From Candidatus Riflebacteria bacterium HGW-Riflebacteria-1 (GTDB lineage: Bacteria > Muiribacteriota > Ozemobacteria > Ozemobacterales > Ozemobacteraceae), in the NCBI GenBank assembly GCA_002839445.1, contig PGYB01000005.1:1-64000 (forward strand): a stretch of DNA of 64,000 nt, written 5' to 3'. The notes beneath the pieces were generated by a model. That model saw only the letters and a program-made list of their open reading frames with translations. It was not told the origin of the DNA and made no database searches. Made by a program: the position numbers and the translations under genes. Positions 36,592-46,058 of the stretch are shown here, in pieces; within the stretch, counting starts at the first letter, position 1, and every line of letters starts with the position of its first letter.

Positions 36592-38208
36592 ATGACAGGC
36601 AATTCGACAAAATTTTCGCTGTGCGCGTCTGCAGCTTTGCTGATGTTGCAGGTGTTTTTGTTGACCAATGCCGAAGCTGCCGATTTCTACGCCCTGTTTG
36701 ACTACAGCGACAAGTCAGAAGTCCATCTGGTTTTTTCAACGCAGACTCCGGCCAATCCATACGGAAAGCTTTTTCGTGCCCACCCGGCCAAAGCTCTGTA
36801 TCTTGATGAGCTGAATCATTTCAGGCTGGCATTTCTACACCAGACTGAAGCTTTTAAACCAGCGCAGCGTCGTCTGCATCGTCAGGTATTTGATGGCCTG
36901 GCCATGATGGCTGACCGTGGAACAGGCGGCTATAGCCAGCACCAGGACCAGCGAGACAACATGCTTGCAGACCAGTCTGGTCGCCCGGTGTTTCGCAGTA
37001 GAGGAGCTCCTTTCAGTCCTGGTCCAGGGTTTATGATTACGCCTCAGCTTGCCCGGCAAAATCTGGTTGCGCACGAAGTCGAGATTCTGCCAGATAAGAA
37101 CTGGTATGAAATTCCCAACTCGAGCTGGTATCAAACCTGGTATAGCGAAGGCACCGCTAAAAATTTGTCTTATACAATATTTTACGACCGCTGGGAAGAG
37201 CAGGCATGCACCGCCAGAGAGTCTGTGTGGAGAGGATTTCCAGCTGCACGATCAGAAGAGCAGGTAATTGGCGAGTATGCAAATTACCGCATGCTTCGCG
37301 GCAAAATCGACGGTGCCATGGAGCTGCCTGCCGTAAAACAAGGCCTGCAGACCTTGATCAGCCGGTCAGAGCGCGTGGAATTTTTACAGTATGGTGCCAC
37401 TAATAGCACCGGGGTTAAGACGGCCGTGTATAAGTGGTCTGATTCTAATCCCGGCGAAGTGTTTGTCGAGAACCAGAATGTTGCCTGTGACGTTGTCTTT
37501 GAATCAAGACACGAACAATCGCGTTTCCCGGTTGTGCTCGATGAAAAGCGCCTGATTGTCATGGGCACCGACCTGCTGCACAGCTGGTTAAGACTACACA
37601 AACTGGATCACGAAAACAGTGAGTGCACATTCAGCTCTCTGGTGCCCGTAGGAAATAGCGGTCACGCGCTGTTTGTTTATTCAGCACCTGATAATTCGTT
37701 GTTTCGCTTTAGAATAGACGAAAAAGCTGGGGTGATAAATGAAAAACCCCAGATTGTAAAACTCTCCTTCACACCATCCTCAATGACGACGGATCATGAT
37801 GGCAATCTTGTTTTTGGCAGTTTTTCGGTCTGGCCTTTGTCGCTTGACGATGATGAAGATATCGTTATGTCAGTCGAGGCAATCGAGTTGACGCCTTTAA
37901 AGTCCGATTCAAAAGATGTACAAGGCACCATATTGCTTGCGCAGCAGCATTATTTTAATGTTTACCTCGCTACGCCTGAATCAATGAGCCCGGAGTGGCT
38001 TGGTCGCATAAACATTGGCCGCCATTTTTATCAATGCAAAGTGTTCCTGGCAGCACAGCAAAGTAATCTCACCAGCGATGTGCGTGAACTGATCAAACTG
38101 GCCAGAACGACCGGCAACAGTCTCAGCGCTCCCAGGCGACAGAGCGATCAGGAGCAGCCCGGTCAGTTTGTTTTACCTGACCGAGTGCACATGGCAGTGT
38201 CGAAATAA
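36592..38208 (+). CDS. Exported hypothetical protein, 538 residues
   Basis: I do not recognise this family. The N-terminal 30 residues form a signal peptide (SLCASAALLMLQVFLLTNAEA). The body is a mix of aromatic-rich strands, with a Trp/Tyr-rich stretch near residues 180-210 (NWYEIPNSSWYQTWYSEG). The C-terminal half has segments such as HALFVYSAPDNSLFRFRID and TTDHDGNLVFGSF that look like beta-propeller blades, a tentative reading. It follows the metalloprotease by 121 bases in the same direction and ends three bases before a convergent gene. Confidence 0.7.
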   Translation: MTGNSTKFSLCASAALLMLQVFLLTNAEAADFYALFDYSDKSEVHLVFSTQTPANPYGKLFRAHPAKALYLDELNHFRLAFLHQTEAFKPAQRRLHRQVFDGLAMMADRGTGGYSQHQDQRDNMLADQSGRPVFRSRGAPFSPGPGFMITPQLARQNLVAHEVEILPDKNWYEIPNSSWYQTWYSEGTAKNLSYTIFYDRWEEQACTARESVWRGFPAARSEEQVIGEYANYRMLRGKIDGAMELPAVKQGLQTLISRSERVEFLQYGATNSTGVKTAVYKWSDSNPGEVFVENQNVACDVVFESRHEQSRFPVVLDEKRLIVMGTDLLHSWLRLHKLDHENSECTFSSLVPVGNSGHALFVYSAPDNSLFRFRIDEKAGVINEKPQIVKLSFTPSSMTTDHDGNLVFGSFSVWPLSLDDDEDIVMSVEAIELTPLKSDSKDVQGTILLAQQHYFNVYLATPESMSPEWLGRINIGRHFYQCKVFLAAQQSNLTSDVRELIKLARTTGNSLSAPRRQSDQEQPGQFVLPDRVHMAVSK

Positions 38209-38211
38209 CCG

Positions 38212-38700
38212 TCAGGAATATTCCTTGATCAGGCTTTCCAGTTCGGGATCGTCGAATTCTTCGTCTGAAACCTCTTTGATCAAAAAAACCAGCTTTTTCA
38301 ATTCGAGGTCACTGAACTGGTTCTTGCCTTTGCCGGTAATTTTTTCAGCCTCTTCCTGCAAAAGCTTTTTGATGAACTTTTCGCGCGTGCCACGATCAGA
38401 AAGTACCTGATATATCTTTTCAGCAAGCACTTCGGGCGAAACCATCTTGTAAGTGCCGTTCTGCACCTGTCTGGTGATCTCGTCGAGGCGCTGCATATGC
38501 ATCAACTGCTGTTGCTGCATGATTTTCAGGTTGTTAGCCGCCGGGTTTCTATGCGTTGAGACGCCTTCGGCCTTGTCCCCGCCAGTAGTCTTGCCTTTCA
38601 TAGCGTCATCAAATCCGCTTTTCTTATCGACAGACTCTTTGGCCTTGGGCTTTGTTGTTATAATTATTCTTTTCCCAGGTCCATGAATGGAATCAACCAT
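38212..38700 (-). CDS. FlgM-like small protein, tentative
   Basis: A 162-residue protein with no signal peptide. The start is ATG 38700 (MVDSIHGPG), seven bases after AGGGGAG; an in-frame ATG at 38757 is less likely. The N-terminal half is polar and probably disordered. The segment RLDEITRQVQNGTYKMVSPEVLAEKI (about 90-115) has the pattern of the sigma-28-binding part of FlgM anti-sigma factors. A further acidic helical tail of about 50 residues is not typical of FlgM. No flagellar gene is in the window, so this may be a distant relative with another role. It is one of the few minus-strand genes on the right arm. Confidence 0.55.
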   Translation of the reverse strand: MVDSIHGPGKRIIITTKPKAKESVDKKSGFDDAMKGKTTGGDKAEGVSTHRNPAANNLKIMQQQQLMHMQRLDEITRQVQNGTYKMVSPEVLAEKIYQVLSDRGTREKFIKKLLQEEAEKITGKGKNQFSDLELKKLVFLIKEVSDEEFDDPELESLIKEYS

Positions 38701-38872
38701 GATAAACTCCCCTGTAACTTCCATGTTAAAAAGGCATATTTTTCCCTTATCCCACATAAATTATCGTCAGTTTTGCTCAAAAAGTTTATAGCTTTGGCAA
38801 AAAAAACTTTCTTTTGCATGCGCAGACATTTGCCGATATGCCATGTAGATAATGAATTTCTGGAGGCATGCT

Positions 38873-40768
38873 GTGCAATATCGTAAATGGTTGTCCGCCG
38901 CGCTTTTATCAGTAATTTTAATGAGTCAGAACGGGCCGGCGTTTTCTGCAATCGATCATTCGCAGCTCTTTTCTGATGGGGAAAAAGCTTTCGCAGCTAA
39001 TGATTTTGGCGTGGCCGCTGAGAACTTCGCGAGTGCCCTTAAATACGCGCCTGAAAATCTGCGGGCACGTTTCAGATACGGCCAGGCGTTGTTTTCTCTG
39101 AGTCGTTTTGCTGAGAGCCACAGCCAGTTCCAGGCAGTACTGCAAAATTCTCCTAACAACATGATCGCGCGGGTCTACCTGGCTGAAAATCTTGTAAAGC
39201 TTGGCCGTATGCAAGATGCGAGAACCCATCTCGAATGGATTCTTCGCGTGCAGCCAGGCCACGCTCGTGCACGCGAAATGCTCGATTCAATGAGTGGTAT
39301 CGCACCAGCTTTGCCAGCGCAGGCCTTGCCAGAGCAGATGCCAGCAGATCGTCGGGCGCTTCCCGTAAAGACTGGCGCGAATTCACCTGCAAAGGCACCT
39401 GCTAAAACAGTCGTAAAGGCTGCAGATAAAATTGAGTTGCAGCCGTACACAGTGCAGTCGGGTGCCAAAACGCAAAGCCAGGCAATAAGGCCAGTAAAGG
39501 TGCCTGCCGCAAAAACGGTTGCCGCGCCCGCGATTCCACAAGCCCGTGCCGTCAGCGACTTTTCGCTTGAAAGTTTCATGGCGGCGGCGCAAAATTCATT
39601 TTTGATAAATCTTGAGCTGGCCAGATTTCACCTCGAAAGCGCTGATCTGACTGCTGCCGCTGCCAGTTTGAGCAAAGCAGGTCAGCTTGTGCGCAATACT
39701 TCTGATAGCCGCAGGTTTCTTGAGGTTCAGATTCTCACCAGCATGCTGCATATCTATAACCGCGATTTTAACAGTTTCGGAAAGCAGCTGATCAATCTTA
39801 AGCCCGCTCTTGGCGAAAAGTCATACCAGTCGTTTCTTAATATCTACAACCAGGGCTCAACATTAACCAATGCTGTTGATCAGTCCAGACTGGCCGCCGG
39901 TATTGCCATGGGAGCCAATCATCATGCAGTTGCTGCCCGTCTGCTGCTCGAAATTTTCGTGCAGAACCCCGATGATCAGCTTAATGCACACCTGCTTGCC
40001 GATGCCCAGATGCAGAGCCTTGATTACAAAGGCGCTGAAAATACGCTTGTGCACCTGGCCCGTAATCACACTGGCAGCGTTGAAGCTCATTTTAACCTTG
40101 CCAGATTTTATCTCACTGCATTCTATCAGCCTGAACTTGCACGCCGTTATGCTGCGCACGCAGCTTCTCTTAAACCCGGCGATGCGAGAATAGAGATACT
40201 TCTCGGTCTTCTCGACTACTCTGAAGGTAAAATTCCGGAAGGTGTTGCCCGCATCCGCAATCTGCTTCCCAAAGTTGATGATCCTGTATTGTCGAACATC
40301 TGCCGTCAGATTATCAGCGATGGTGATCAGTCAAATGCCGGTAAACCAGCAGACTTTATCAGTATGCTTGCACTGCCGGGAGCTCCGCACGCCCATTTCA
40401 GCAGTTATCGCATGTTGGGTGAAGACCTGTTGAAGCAGGGATCTTTTTTGACCGCGATGAAACATTTTGCTGCCGCGCGTGATTACGCTGAAATTGGGAG
40501 AACATATCTTGGCCTGGCATCTGCTCTCAATGCCAGTGGCGAAAGCGAACTGTCTGCTCTTGCTGCGGGATATGGACTTGGGGCTATAGAGGCTGACCTG
40601 CAACAGAATCCCGGCAATGGTCGTGCCTGCCTCTATACCGCTCTCTACTGGTATGAGCGTAATGACAAAGTCTCTGCCCGCAAGGCACTGAACCGTGGAC
40701 TGGCAGGAGCATCTGATCAAGCAACGCGTCAGCGTCTTACCGCCATGTTGACCAGTCTCGGTTCGTAA
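38873..40768 (+). CDS. Exported TPR-repeat protein
   Basis: A 631-residue protein. The start is GTG 38873, preceded by GGAGG eight bases upstream; an ATG seven codons earlier has no ribosome site. The signal peptide covers residues 4-26 (WLSAALLSVILMSQNGPAFSA). Three or four TPR units occupy about 32-145 (for example AFAANDFGVAAENFASALKYAPEN). An Ala/Pro/Lys-rich linker spans about 150-235, and a second helical-repeat array runs from about 250 to 631. It is probably a periplasmic or outer-membrane-associated scaffold. The partner is unknown. A good terminator follows. Confidence 0.82.
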   Translation: MQYRKWLSAALLSVILMSQNGPAFSAIDHSQLFSDGEKAFAANDFGVAAENFASALKYAPENLRARFRYGQALFSLSRFAESHSQFQAVLQNSPNNMIARVYLAENLVKLGRMQDARTHLEWILRVQPGHARAREMLDSMSGIAPALPAQALPEQMPADRRALPVKTGANSPAKAPAKTVVKAADKIELQPYTVQSGAKTQSQAIRPVKVPAAKTVAAPAIPQARAVSDFSLESFMAAAQNSFLINLELARFHLESADLTAAAASLSKAGQLVRNTSDSRRFLEVQILTSMLHIYNRDFNSFGKQLINLKPALGEKSYQSFLNIYNQGSTLTNAVDQSRLAAGIAMGANHHAVAARLLLEIFVQNPDDQLNAHLLADAQMQSLDYKGAENTLVHLARNHTGSVEAHFNLARFYLTAFYQPELARRYAAHAASLKPGDARIEILLGLLDYSEGKIPEGVARIRNLLPKVDDPVLSNICRQIISDGDQSNAGKPADFISMLALPGAPHAHFSSYRMLGEDLLKQGSFLTAMKHFAAARDYAEIGRTYLGLASALNASGESELSALAAGYGLGAIEADLQQNPGNGRACLYTALYWYERNDKVSARKALNRGLAGASDQATRQRLTAMLTSLGS

Positions 40769-40783
40769 CCACCGCTTGAACCA

Positions 40784-40821
40784 AAACCGCCCGCGCTGAT
40801 GTACAGCCGGGCGGTTTGTCT
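40784..40821 (+). terminator. Terminator after the TPR gene
   Basis: AAACCGCCCG (40784-40793) and CGGGCGGTTT (40808-40817) form a perfect 10-bp GC-rich stem followed by GTCTTTT. Confidence 0.88.
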
Positions 40822-40857
40822 TTTGCAGGTAAATTGCATTTAAAATAAGTTTTTGGG

Positions 40858-40887
40858 TTGCATTTTACAGAGCTTTCTCATTATAAT
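40858..40887 (+). promoter_or_regulatory. Promoter of the CheY-HEAT/CheR operon
   Basis: TTGCAT (40858-40863) and TATAAT (40882-40887) are spaced by 18 bp, 40 bases before the CheY-like start and just after the terminator of the previous gene. Confidence 0.75.
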
Positions 40888-40926
40888 CTGCAGTTAAGAT
40901 TTCAGATTTCCGGAGGATTCCAGATA

Positions 40927-41313
40927 ATGGCCAAAACGATACTCGTGGCTGAAGACTCCTTGATGTTGCGAAAGGTCGCGTGCTTTCCGCTCGAAAAAGC
41001 GGGCTATAAAGTGCTCGAAGCTAACAATGGCATCGAGGCGATTGAAGCAATGTCAAAGAATGAAGTAGATATCATCATCACCGACCTTAATATGCCGGGC
41101 ATGGATGGTTTCGAGCTCATCACCCAGGTCAAGGAAAACGACAAATTCAAACACATACCAATCATCATTCTCACAACTGAAGGCAAAAAAGAAATGGTCA
41201 TGAAGGGCCTCACCCTTGGTGCCAACTCCTTTTTGCAGAAGCCAATCAAGCCGGATCTGATGCTTCAGGAAGTCGAGCGACTTCTTGGTAAATCTTCGGG
41301 CAAGGGAGGCTGA
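40927..41313 (+). CDS. CheY-like single-domain response regulator
   Basis: A 128-residue receiver domain with no output domain. The start is ATG 40927, with GGAGG 11 bases upstream. The acidic pocket (Glu9, Asp10), phospho-acceptor Asp53 in IIITDLNMPG, Thr in IILTTEG and Lys in LQKPIKPD are all present, so it should be phosphorylatable. Its kinase is not adjacent. It is followed after four bases by a HEAT-CheR fusion, which suggests that the two act together in a chemosensory-like branch. Confidence 0.93.
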   Translation: MAKTILVAEDSLMLRKVACFPLEKAGYKVLEANNGIEAIEAMSKNEVDIIITDLNMPGMDGFELITQVKENDKFKHIPIIILTTEGKKEMVMKGLTLGANSFLQKPIKPDLMLQEVERLLGKSSGKGG

Positions 41314-41317
41314 AACC

Positions 41318-44300
41318 ATGACCAGTTCAACCGCATTACTTGAACAACTCAAAAATGCAGATCCTTCTCTTCGCCGCAAAGCTGTTCGTGAGTTAACTGG
41401 TTATGCTGACCAGAAACCTGTTGTAGATGCTCTGTGCGAAGCTCTTGGCGACCCCAACAAGGGCGTTCAGAACATCACCATCGAGGCGCTTGCTTCGATG
41501 AAGCACGAAAATGTTGTATATGGGCTGATTCCTGTGGTCAAAAGCTCGGATTTGAATACCAGAAATGCTGGTATGACCATTCTGCGCAACCTCGGGCCAA
41601 TGGCCATACCACCTCTTGTCGAAGCACTCAAAGGCTCAGAAGATGTTGACGAAATCATACAGATTCTGGTAATTCTTGGTGACATTCGCTCTCTTATCGC
41701 TACTGATCATGTTATCACCTTCATCAACCACGAAGACGACAACGTTAAAACTACTGCTGTCGAATCACTGGGCAAGATTCAGGATCCCAAGGCTGTCGAT
41801 ATTCTTATGGAAACCTATAAGAATTCAGACATCCTCAAGTATTCTGTAGTAGAAGCGCTTGGCAATATAGCTGTAGAAAAAGCTATGCCAATTATTCTCG
41901 GCGCTCTCGACTCAGTTGATATTCTCGAATATTTTACTGCCATTGGTGCTCTTGGCTCAATGGAAGCCGTGTCTGGCATAGATCCTCTTTTTGCCAAACT
42001 GGTTAAAGAAGAAGACAGCGGCACCCGTCGCCTTATCTTCAAATCACTGGCGCAGATCGAAGAAGCTAACCCCAGCTCACTTAAAAGACTCGATCAGGCA
42101 TCGGTTAAACCGATTCTGCTTGGCCTGATGGAAAATCAGGATGCAGCTGAATATCGCTATATGGTGCGTGTGGCCTCGTCGTTTGGTGATGATGCTTATG
42201 CGGCTCCTTTAATGAGCGCTCTCGAGAGCAGCGACGCTGACATCGCCGATATTGCGTTTGACGGTATCATGCGTATCGGCAAGAAAGCGGTCAGATGTGC
42301 TCTTGACCGCGTCGGCAAGGTTGAAGCACCGGTTGCCGTGAGAATCTTCAATTTTCTGGCCAAATGTCCGTCCAGCGAAATTCCTGGCGCGACCTCGCTG
42401 TTTGCCAATCACCACGATGACGCGGTAAGACAGGCGTTTGCGCTGACTCTTGGCGCGAACCCATCTGATCAGTCTTTCAGCACCCTCAAAACTATGCTCG
42501 ATGACGTCGATGAAATCGTTCGTCGCAACGTTGTTGCCGGCATTGCAAAGATGCTCGATTATGATGGCGCGCTGACATCGCTGGTTAACAAGTTCAAGGA
42601 TATCAACGGTCACGTCAGGCGCGAAGCTTGTCTGGCCATGGCCAACTCAACTTCGAATCAGCTGGTTGAACCTCTGTTCAATGTTGTGCTGACTGAACCT
42701 TACGGCGATGTTCGTGAAGCTGCAGCTTCGGTTCTGGCACGTCGCAAAGATCCGCAGATCACCAAAAGACTGCTTGAAATGCTAGAAAGCGATAACTCAC
42801 GTGTGCGCGAAACCATTTCACGCACCATCTGGCAGTGCAGTTCTACTCTCGCCGTTGATTCGCTGATTCAGAAACTCAATGATAAAGAATGGCGCGTTGC
42901 CGTAAATTCATGCTTTTCTCTCGAAAACATGAAAGATCTCAAATCCATTTTCCCACTCAAGGAACTTCTCAAAAATGGCGACTGGCAGATCAGAATTGCT
43001 GCGCTGTCGGCTCTGCGCTCGTTCAAGAGCAAAGAACTCAAACAGTTCTTCGTTCCGCTGCTTGGCGACGAGAATCCACAGGTGGCTAAACTTGCGGTTG
43101 TCGCTCTCAGTGAACTTGGCGACAAATCTCTTGATATCGACCTGCAGAAACACATCAAGCACCAGCGCTGGGAAGTCAGATACCAGATCGTTAAGGCTCT
43201 GGGCACCATCAAAAGCCAGAGCTGTGTCAGCACCCTGACCCAGATGGTCGAAAAAGACGAAAGCAACGCCGTTCGCGCCCGTGCAATTCTTGCGCTGGCC
43301 AAAATCGGCGACAAAAAACCCGCTGAGACCATTATTAAAGTTCTTGATCACGCAGACCAGAACCTGGTTATCGCTGCGATCAAATATTTCAAGGATAATG
43401 GCGCTGAAGGTGTAAATGGCCTTGAAAACAAGCTCAAAGACATCTTTCTGCGCGACAGCTGGATTCGCAATTACTTTATCCAGACTGCGGCCCAGAATAA
43501 CTCAGAACTTATCGAAAAGGTGCTCAAATCGGTTGTGTCGCCAAGACAGGTCAGACTGATCGACCGGCTCAAAGCTGTTCCAACTGACGAAAAGGGCATC
43601 AATACCGAAGAAGCACTGATTCTGCGCGACATTATTGCTGACAAGTGCGGCGTCGAAATCAATGACAAGAGACAACTCGAGCAGAGACTTGGCCGCAACC
43701 TCGCCCGTTTCTTCATCACCTCGTGGATCGAGTATTACCATCACCTCAGATATGGTGCCGAAGAAGGCAGCGATATTCTCGTCAGTCTCTACGATTCGAT
43801 CACTGATCCGGCAACTGAATTCTTTGGTGAAGCTCCTCAGAGCAAGGTTCTCGTTTCGACGATCATACCCGATCTTATCGAGATCCGCGTTAAAGAAGGC
43901 GCTGACACTGTACGCGTTCTCTGCTGTGGCACTTCCTTTGGCCCAGAAGCCTATTCAACCGCGATGAGCGTGCTCGAAGACGTTCATTCTGATAAGGCTC
44001 GCGTTACCGTAACCGGTATCGATATTTCGCACATCTGCTTGAATACTGCAAAACGCGGTATCTACAAACGCGAAATGTTCAGGCAGGTCGATCAGAAATT
44101 TATCGATCTCTACTTTGAAGATGACCGCGGCGATCTGCGTGTAAAAGACCAGGTTAAGAACCTGGTTGAATTCAAGTTCACCAATACCGTTAATGCCGAG
44201 GCTATGGAACAGCTTGGCGAATATGACGTGGTGATCTGCCGCAACCTGTTCTCAGACTTCTCACAGAAGGCTAAAGAACGCATGGCTGAAAATATTTACA

Positions 44301-44416
44301 ATATTCTTGTGCCGGGTGGCGTGCTGCTGATCGGTGGCAAAGAGACTCTCTACAACGTAACCAAGGCTTTCAGGCTGCAGACTTACGAAAAAGTTGTCGC
44401 TTATCGCAAGCTCTGA
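41318..44416 (+). CDS. HEAT-repeat protein fused to a CheR-like methyltransferase domain
   Basis: A 1,032-residue cytoplasmic protein. The start is ATG 41318, preceded by GGGAGG. About 740 residues are HEAT-like repeats (for example TVESLGKIQDPKAVDILMETYKN). The last 290 residues follow the CheR plan: LRDIIADKCGVEINDKRQLEQRLGRNLARF, the TDPATEFFGEAP segment in place of TNETYFFRE, VRVLCCGTSFGPEAYS in place of the usual AGCSTGEEPYS, VTGIDIS, and YDVVICRNLF near the end. CheR enzymes methylate chemoreceptor glutamates. The SAM loop is changed (GTSFGPE), so activity is uncertain. It is cotranscribed with the CheY-like gene. Confidence 0.85.
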   Translation: MTSSTALLEQLKNADPSLRRKAVRELTGYADQKPVVDALCEALGDPNKGVQNITIEALASMKHENVVYGLIPVVKSSDLNTRNAGMTILRNLGPMAIPPLVEALKGSEDVDEIIQILVILGDIRSLIATDHVITFINHEDDNVKTTAVESLGKIQDPKAVDILMETYKNSDILKYSVVEALGNIAVEKAMPIILGALDSVDILEYFTAIGALGSMEAVSGIDPLFAKLVKEEDSGTRRLIFKSLAQIEEANPSSLKRLDQASVKPILLGLMENQDAAEYRYMVRVASSFGDDAYAAPLMSALESSDADIADIAFDGIMRIGKKAVRCALDRVGKVEAPVAVRIFNFLAKCPSSEIPGATSLFANHHDDAVRQAFALTLGANPSDQSFSTLKTMLDDVDEIVRRNVVAGIAKMLDYDGALTSLVNKFKDINGHVRREACLAMANSTSNQLVEPLFNVVLTEPYGDVREAAASVLARRKDPQITKRLLEMLESDNSRVRETISRTIWQCSSTLAVDSLIQKLNDKEWRVAVNSCFSLENMKDLKSIFPLKELLKNGDWQIRIAALSALRSFKSKELKQFFVPLLGDENPQVAKLAVVALSELGDKSLDIDLQKHIKHQRWEVRYQIVKALGTIKSQSCVSTLTQMVEKDESNAVRARAILALAKIGDKKPAETIIKVLDHADQNLVIAAIKYFKDNGAEGVNGLENKLKDIFLRDSWIRNYFIQTAAQNNSELIEKVLKSVVSPRQVRLIDRLKAVPTDEKGINTEEALILRDIIADKCGVEINDKRQLEQRLGRNLARFFITSWIEYYHHLRYGAEEGSDILVSLYDSITDPATEFFGEAPQSKVLVSTIIPDLIEIRVKEGADTVRVLCCGTSFGPEAYSTAMSVLEDVHSDKARVTVTGIDISHICLNTAKRGIYKREMFRQVDQKFIDLYFEDDRGDLRVKDQVKNLVEFKFTNTVNAEAMEQLGEYDVVICRNLFSDFSQKAKERMAENIYNILVPGGVLLIGGKETLYNVTKAFRLQTYEKVVAYRKL

Positions 44417-44431
44417 TTAGACCGTTAAAAC

Positions 44432-44467
44432 AGGGGTCCGCAAATTATTTGCGGGCCTCTTTTTTTT
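44432..44467 (+). terminator. Terminator of the CheY-HEAT/CheR operon
   Basis: AGGGGTCCGCAAA (44432-44444) and TTTGCGGGCCTCT (44448-44460) pair with a short loop, then seven T. Confidence 0.92.
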
Positions 44468-44517
44468 GCGGTCAATTAATGGTACGGTTGATCAATCGTT
44501 GAATCGTTCAATAACAG

Positions 44518-44537
44518 ACCAGGCAGAAGTGCCTGGT
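44518..44537. repeat. Small hairpin before the second lipoprotein gene
   Basis: ACCAGGCA and TGCCTGGT pair over 8 bp with a GAAG tetraloop, 20 bases before the ribosome site. It could be a leader hairpin; no T-run follows closely. Confidence 0.45.
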
Positions 44538-44564
44538 ACCGCATTTTTACAGATATGGAGATTT

Positions 44565-46016
44565 ATGATGCATACGCGAAAGCTGTTTATTCTGGCCCTG
44601 CTGCTGGTTAACGCAATTGTTTTTACCGGTTGTTTTGGTGACAAGGACAAAGATTCAGGCTCTGCCGCGCCGGTAACTTATGTCACACTCAACGGCACTC
44701 TTACCGCGCCGCAACAGATTGAATCTTCATTGCTGGGCAATGTGCTGCAGAATACCGACAGCCAGGTGCGCACCGCTTTTAAAGCGGCTACAGTTTACGT
44801 TAACGGCTATCCTGTCACCACGTTTACCATTTCTGATATGGCATCTAATGCCGACTGGCCAATAAAGATCGAGAACGCTCCACAGTCTTCTACCGGTCTC
44901 TATGCTATTGACGTGGTCGCTGGTAACATCACGCTCAAATCAAAGGTTCGCGACAACGAAAAATCAGAATTCAAAATCAATCTCGAAACCACCGCAGCTG
45001 CCATGCTCGCAGATACAGTTGGTCGCGCGCAGCATGAACTTCTGACGACCTACCCGGCTTTTGTTAACACGCTCAAAAACGAACTGGCCGCTTCTGCTAA
45101 GAAGACGGCTGCGGCTCTGGCTGTTGGCAGTATCATCAATGACGTCACGGTGGTTGCCGCACTGGCCAGTCAGACTGCCCGGCTCAAATCTATTGCCGAC
45201 TTGACTACCAGCGCGCGTTTTGCCTATCTGCAGCTCGAAAACGATCTCGACGGCGATGGCAAAATCGACCTGTATGTCAAACCCAATTCCAGCGGCCAGC
45301 GCGTCAGTTTTTACACGCCTCTGTCAAGCGACACGTCGATGCTCGAAAACGTTAGCAGTCTTGATGCTTATGCCGATAACACTTTACTCGCGGATTTCGC
45401 TGACCCACTTAAACTCAGCAAAGATCGCACATTTGTTGGCACGCCTCAGACAATACTCGGGCTCTATTTTAAAAAGTCAGCAGCTGGCGATCAGTATATC
45501 AAGATGTTTATTCACCGTGTCGATATTTCAAACGGTGATTTTTCAGGTGTTCTCGTTGAATACAGTTTCGCAAACAGTGCAACAACAGCCATCAGCAAAG
45601 GTCAGAAGACTATCATGCTCAGCGGCATGGCACTGGTTGACGGGGCTGTTTACGCTACCAACTTTCTTGAAGATTCCAATGAAACTGCTGGTATGCTGAG
45701 TTTTATCAATCCCGAAAAGGGCATTGGCAGCACTGATGGAAACCGCATGGTGCTGGTTCTCGATGGAAAACCAGATATAGAAATACGTGCTGCTGCACCT
45801 GAATGGCTGAGCGGTGGCAATTACTACCTTAACACCACTGATAGTATCAAGGGTGAGCTTTACGCTGAAAGAACTCTCGAAAACGGTGATGCGTTTGCTG
45901 CTTATTTCCCGACCACAAAGCATTATGCCCTGTTTAAAATCAACTCTATTGCCGCTGATCGTGTGGTCGTTGACTACATAGTAAATGCCAGCGAAGATGA
46001 ACGTCGTTTCAAATAG
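44565..46016 (+). CDS. Secreted lipoprotein of unknown function
   Basis: A 483-residue lipoprotein. The start is ATG 44565 or 44568 (the second is better spaced from GGAG). The signal sequence ends at the lipobox FTGC (Cys23), followed by a short Asp/Lys linker. An N-terminal beta-type segment (about 40-130) is followed by a helical part. Near residues 235-250 (NDLDGDGKIDLYVKP) there is a single EF-hand-like or dockerin-like Asp loop. The motif LETTAAAMLADT resembles one in the lipoprotein at 72-1067. The function is unknown. AmrS follows after 42 bases. Confidence 0.82.
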   Translation: MMHTRKLFILALLLVNAIVFTGCFGDKDKDSGSAAPVTYVTLNGTLTAPQQIESSLLGNVLQNTDSQVRTAFKAATVYVNGYPVTTFTISDMASNADWPIKIENAPQSSTGLYAIDVVAGNITLKSKVRDNEKSEFKINLETTAAAMLADTVGRAQHELLTTYPAFVNTLKNELAASAKKTAAALAVGSIINDVTVVAALASQTARLKSIADLTTSARFAYLQLENDLDGDGKIDLYVKPNSSGQRVSFYTPLSSDTSMLENVSSLDAYADNTLLADFADPLKLSKDRTFVGTPQTILGLYFKKSAAGDQYIKMFIHRVDISNGDFSGVLVEYSFANSATTAISKGQKTIMLSGMALVDGAVYATNFLEDSNETAGMLSFINPEKGIGSTDGNRMVLVLDGKPDIEIRAAAPEWLSGGNYYLNTTDSIKGELYAERTLENGDAFAAYFPTTKHYALFKINSIAADRVVVDYIVNASEDERRFK

Positions 46017-46058
46017 CCTGGGTTGACGTTGTTACGAGGTTGCTGGTATGGTAGCCCT

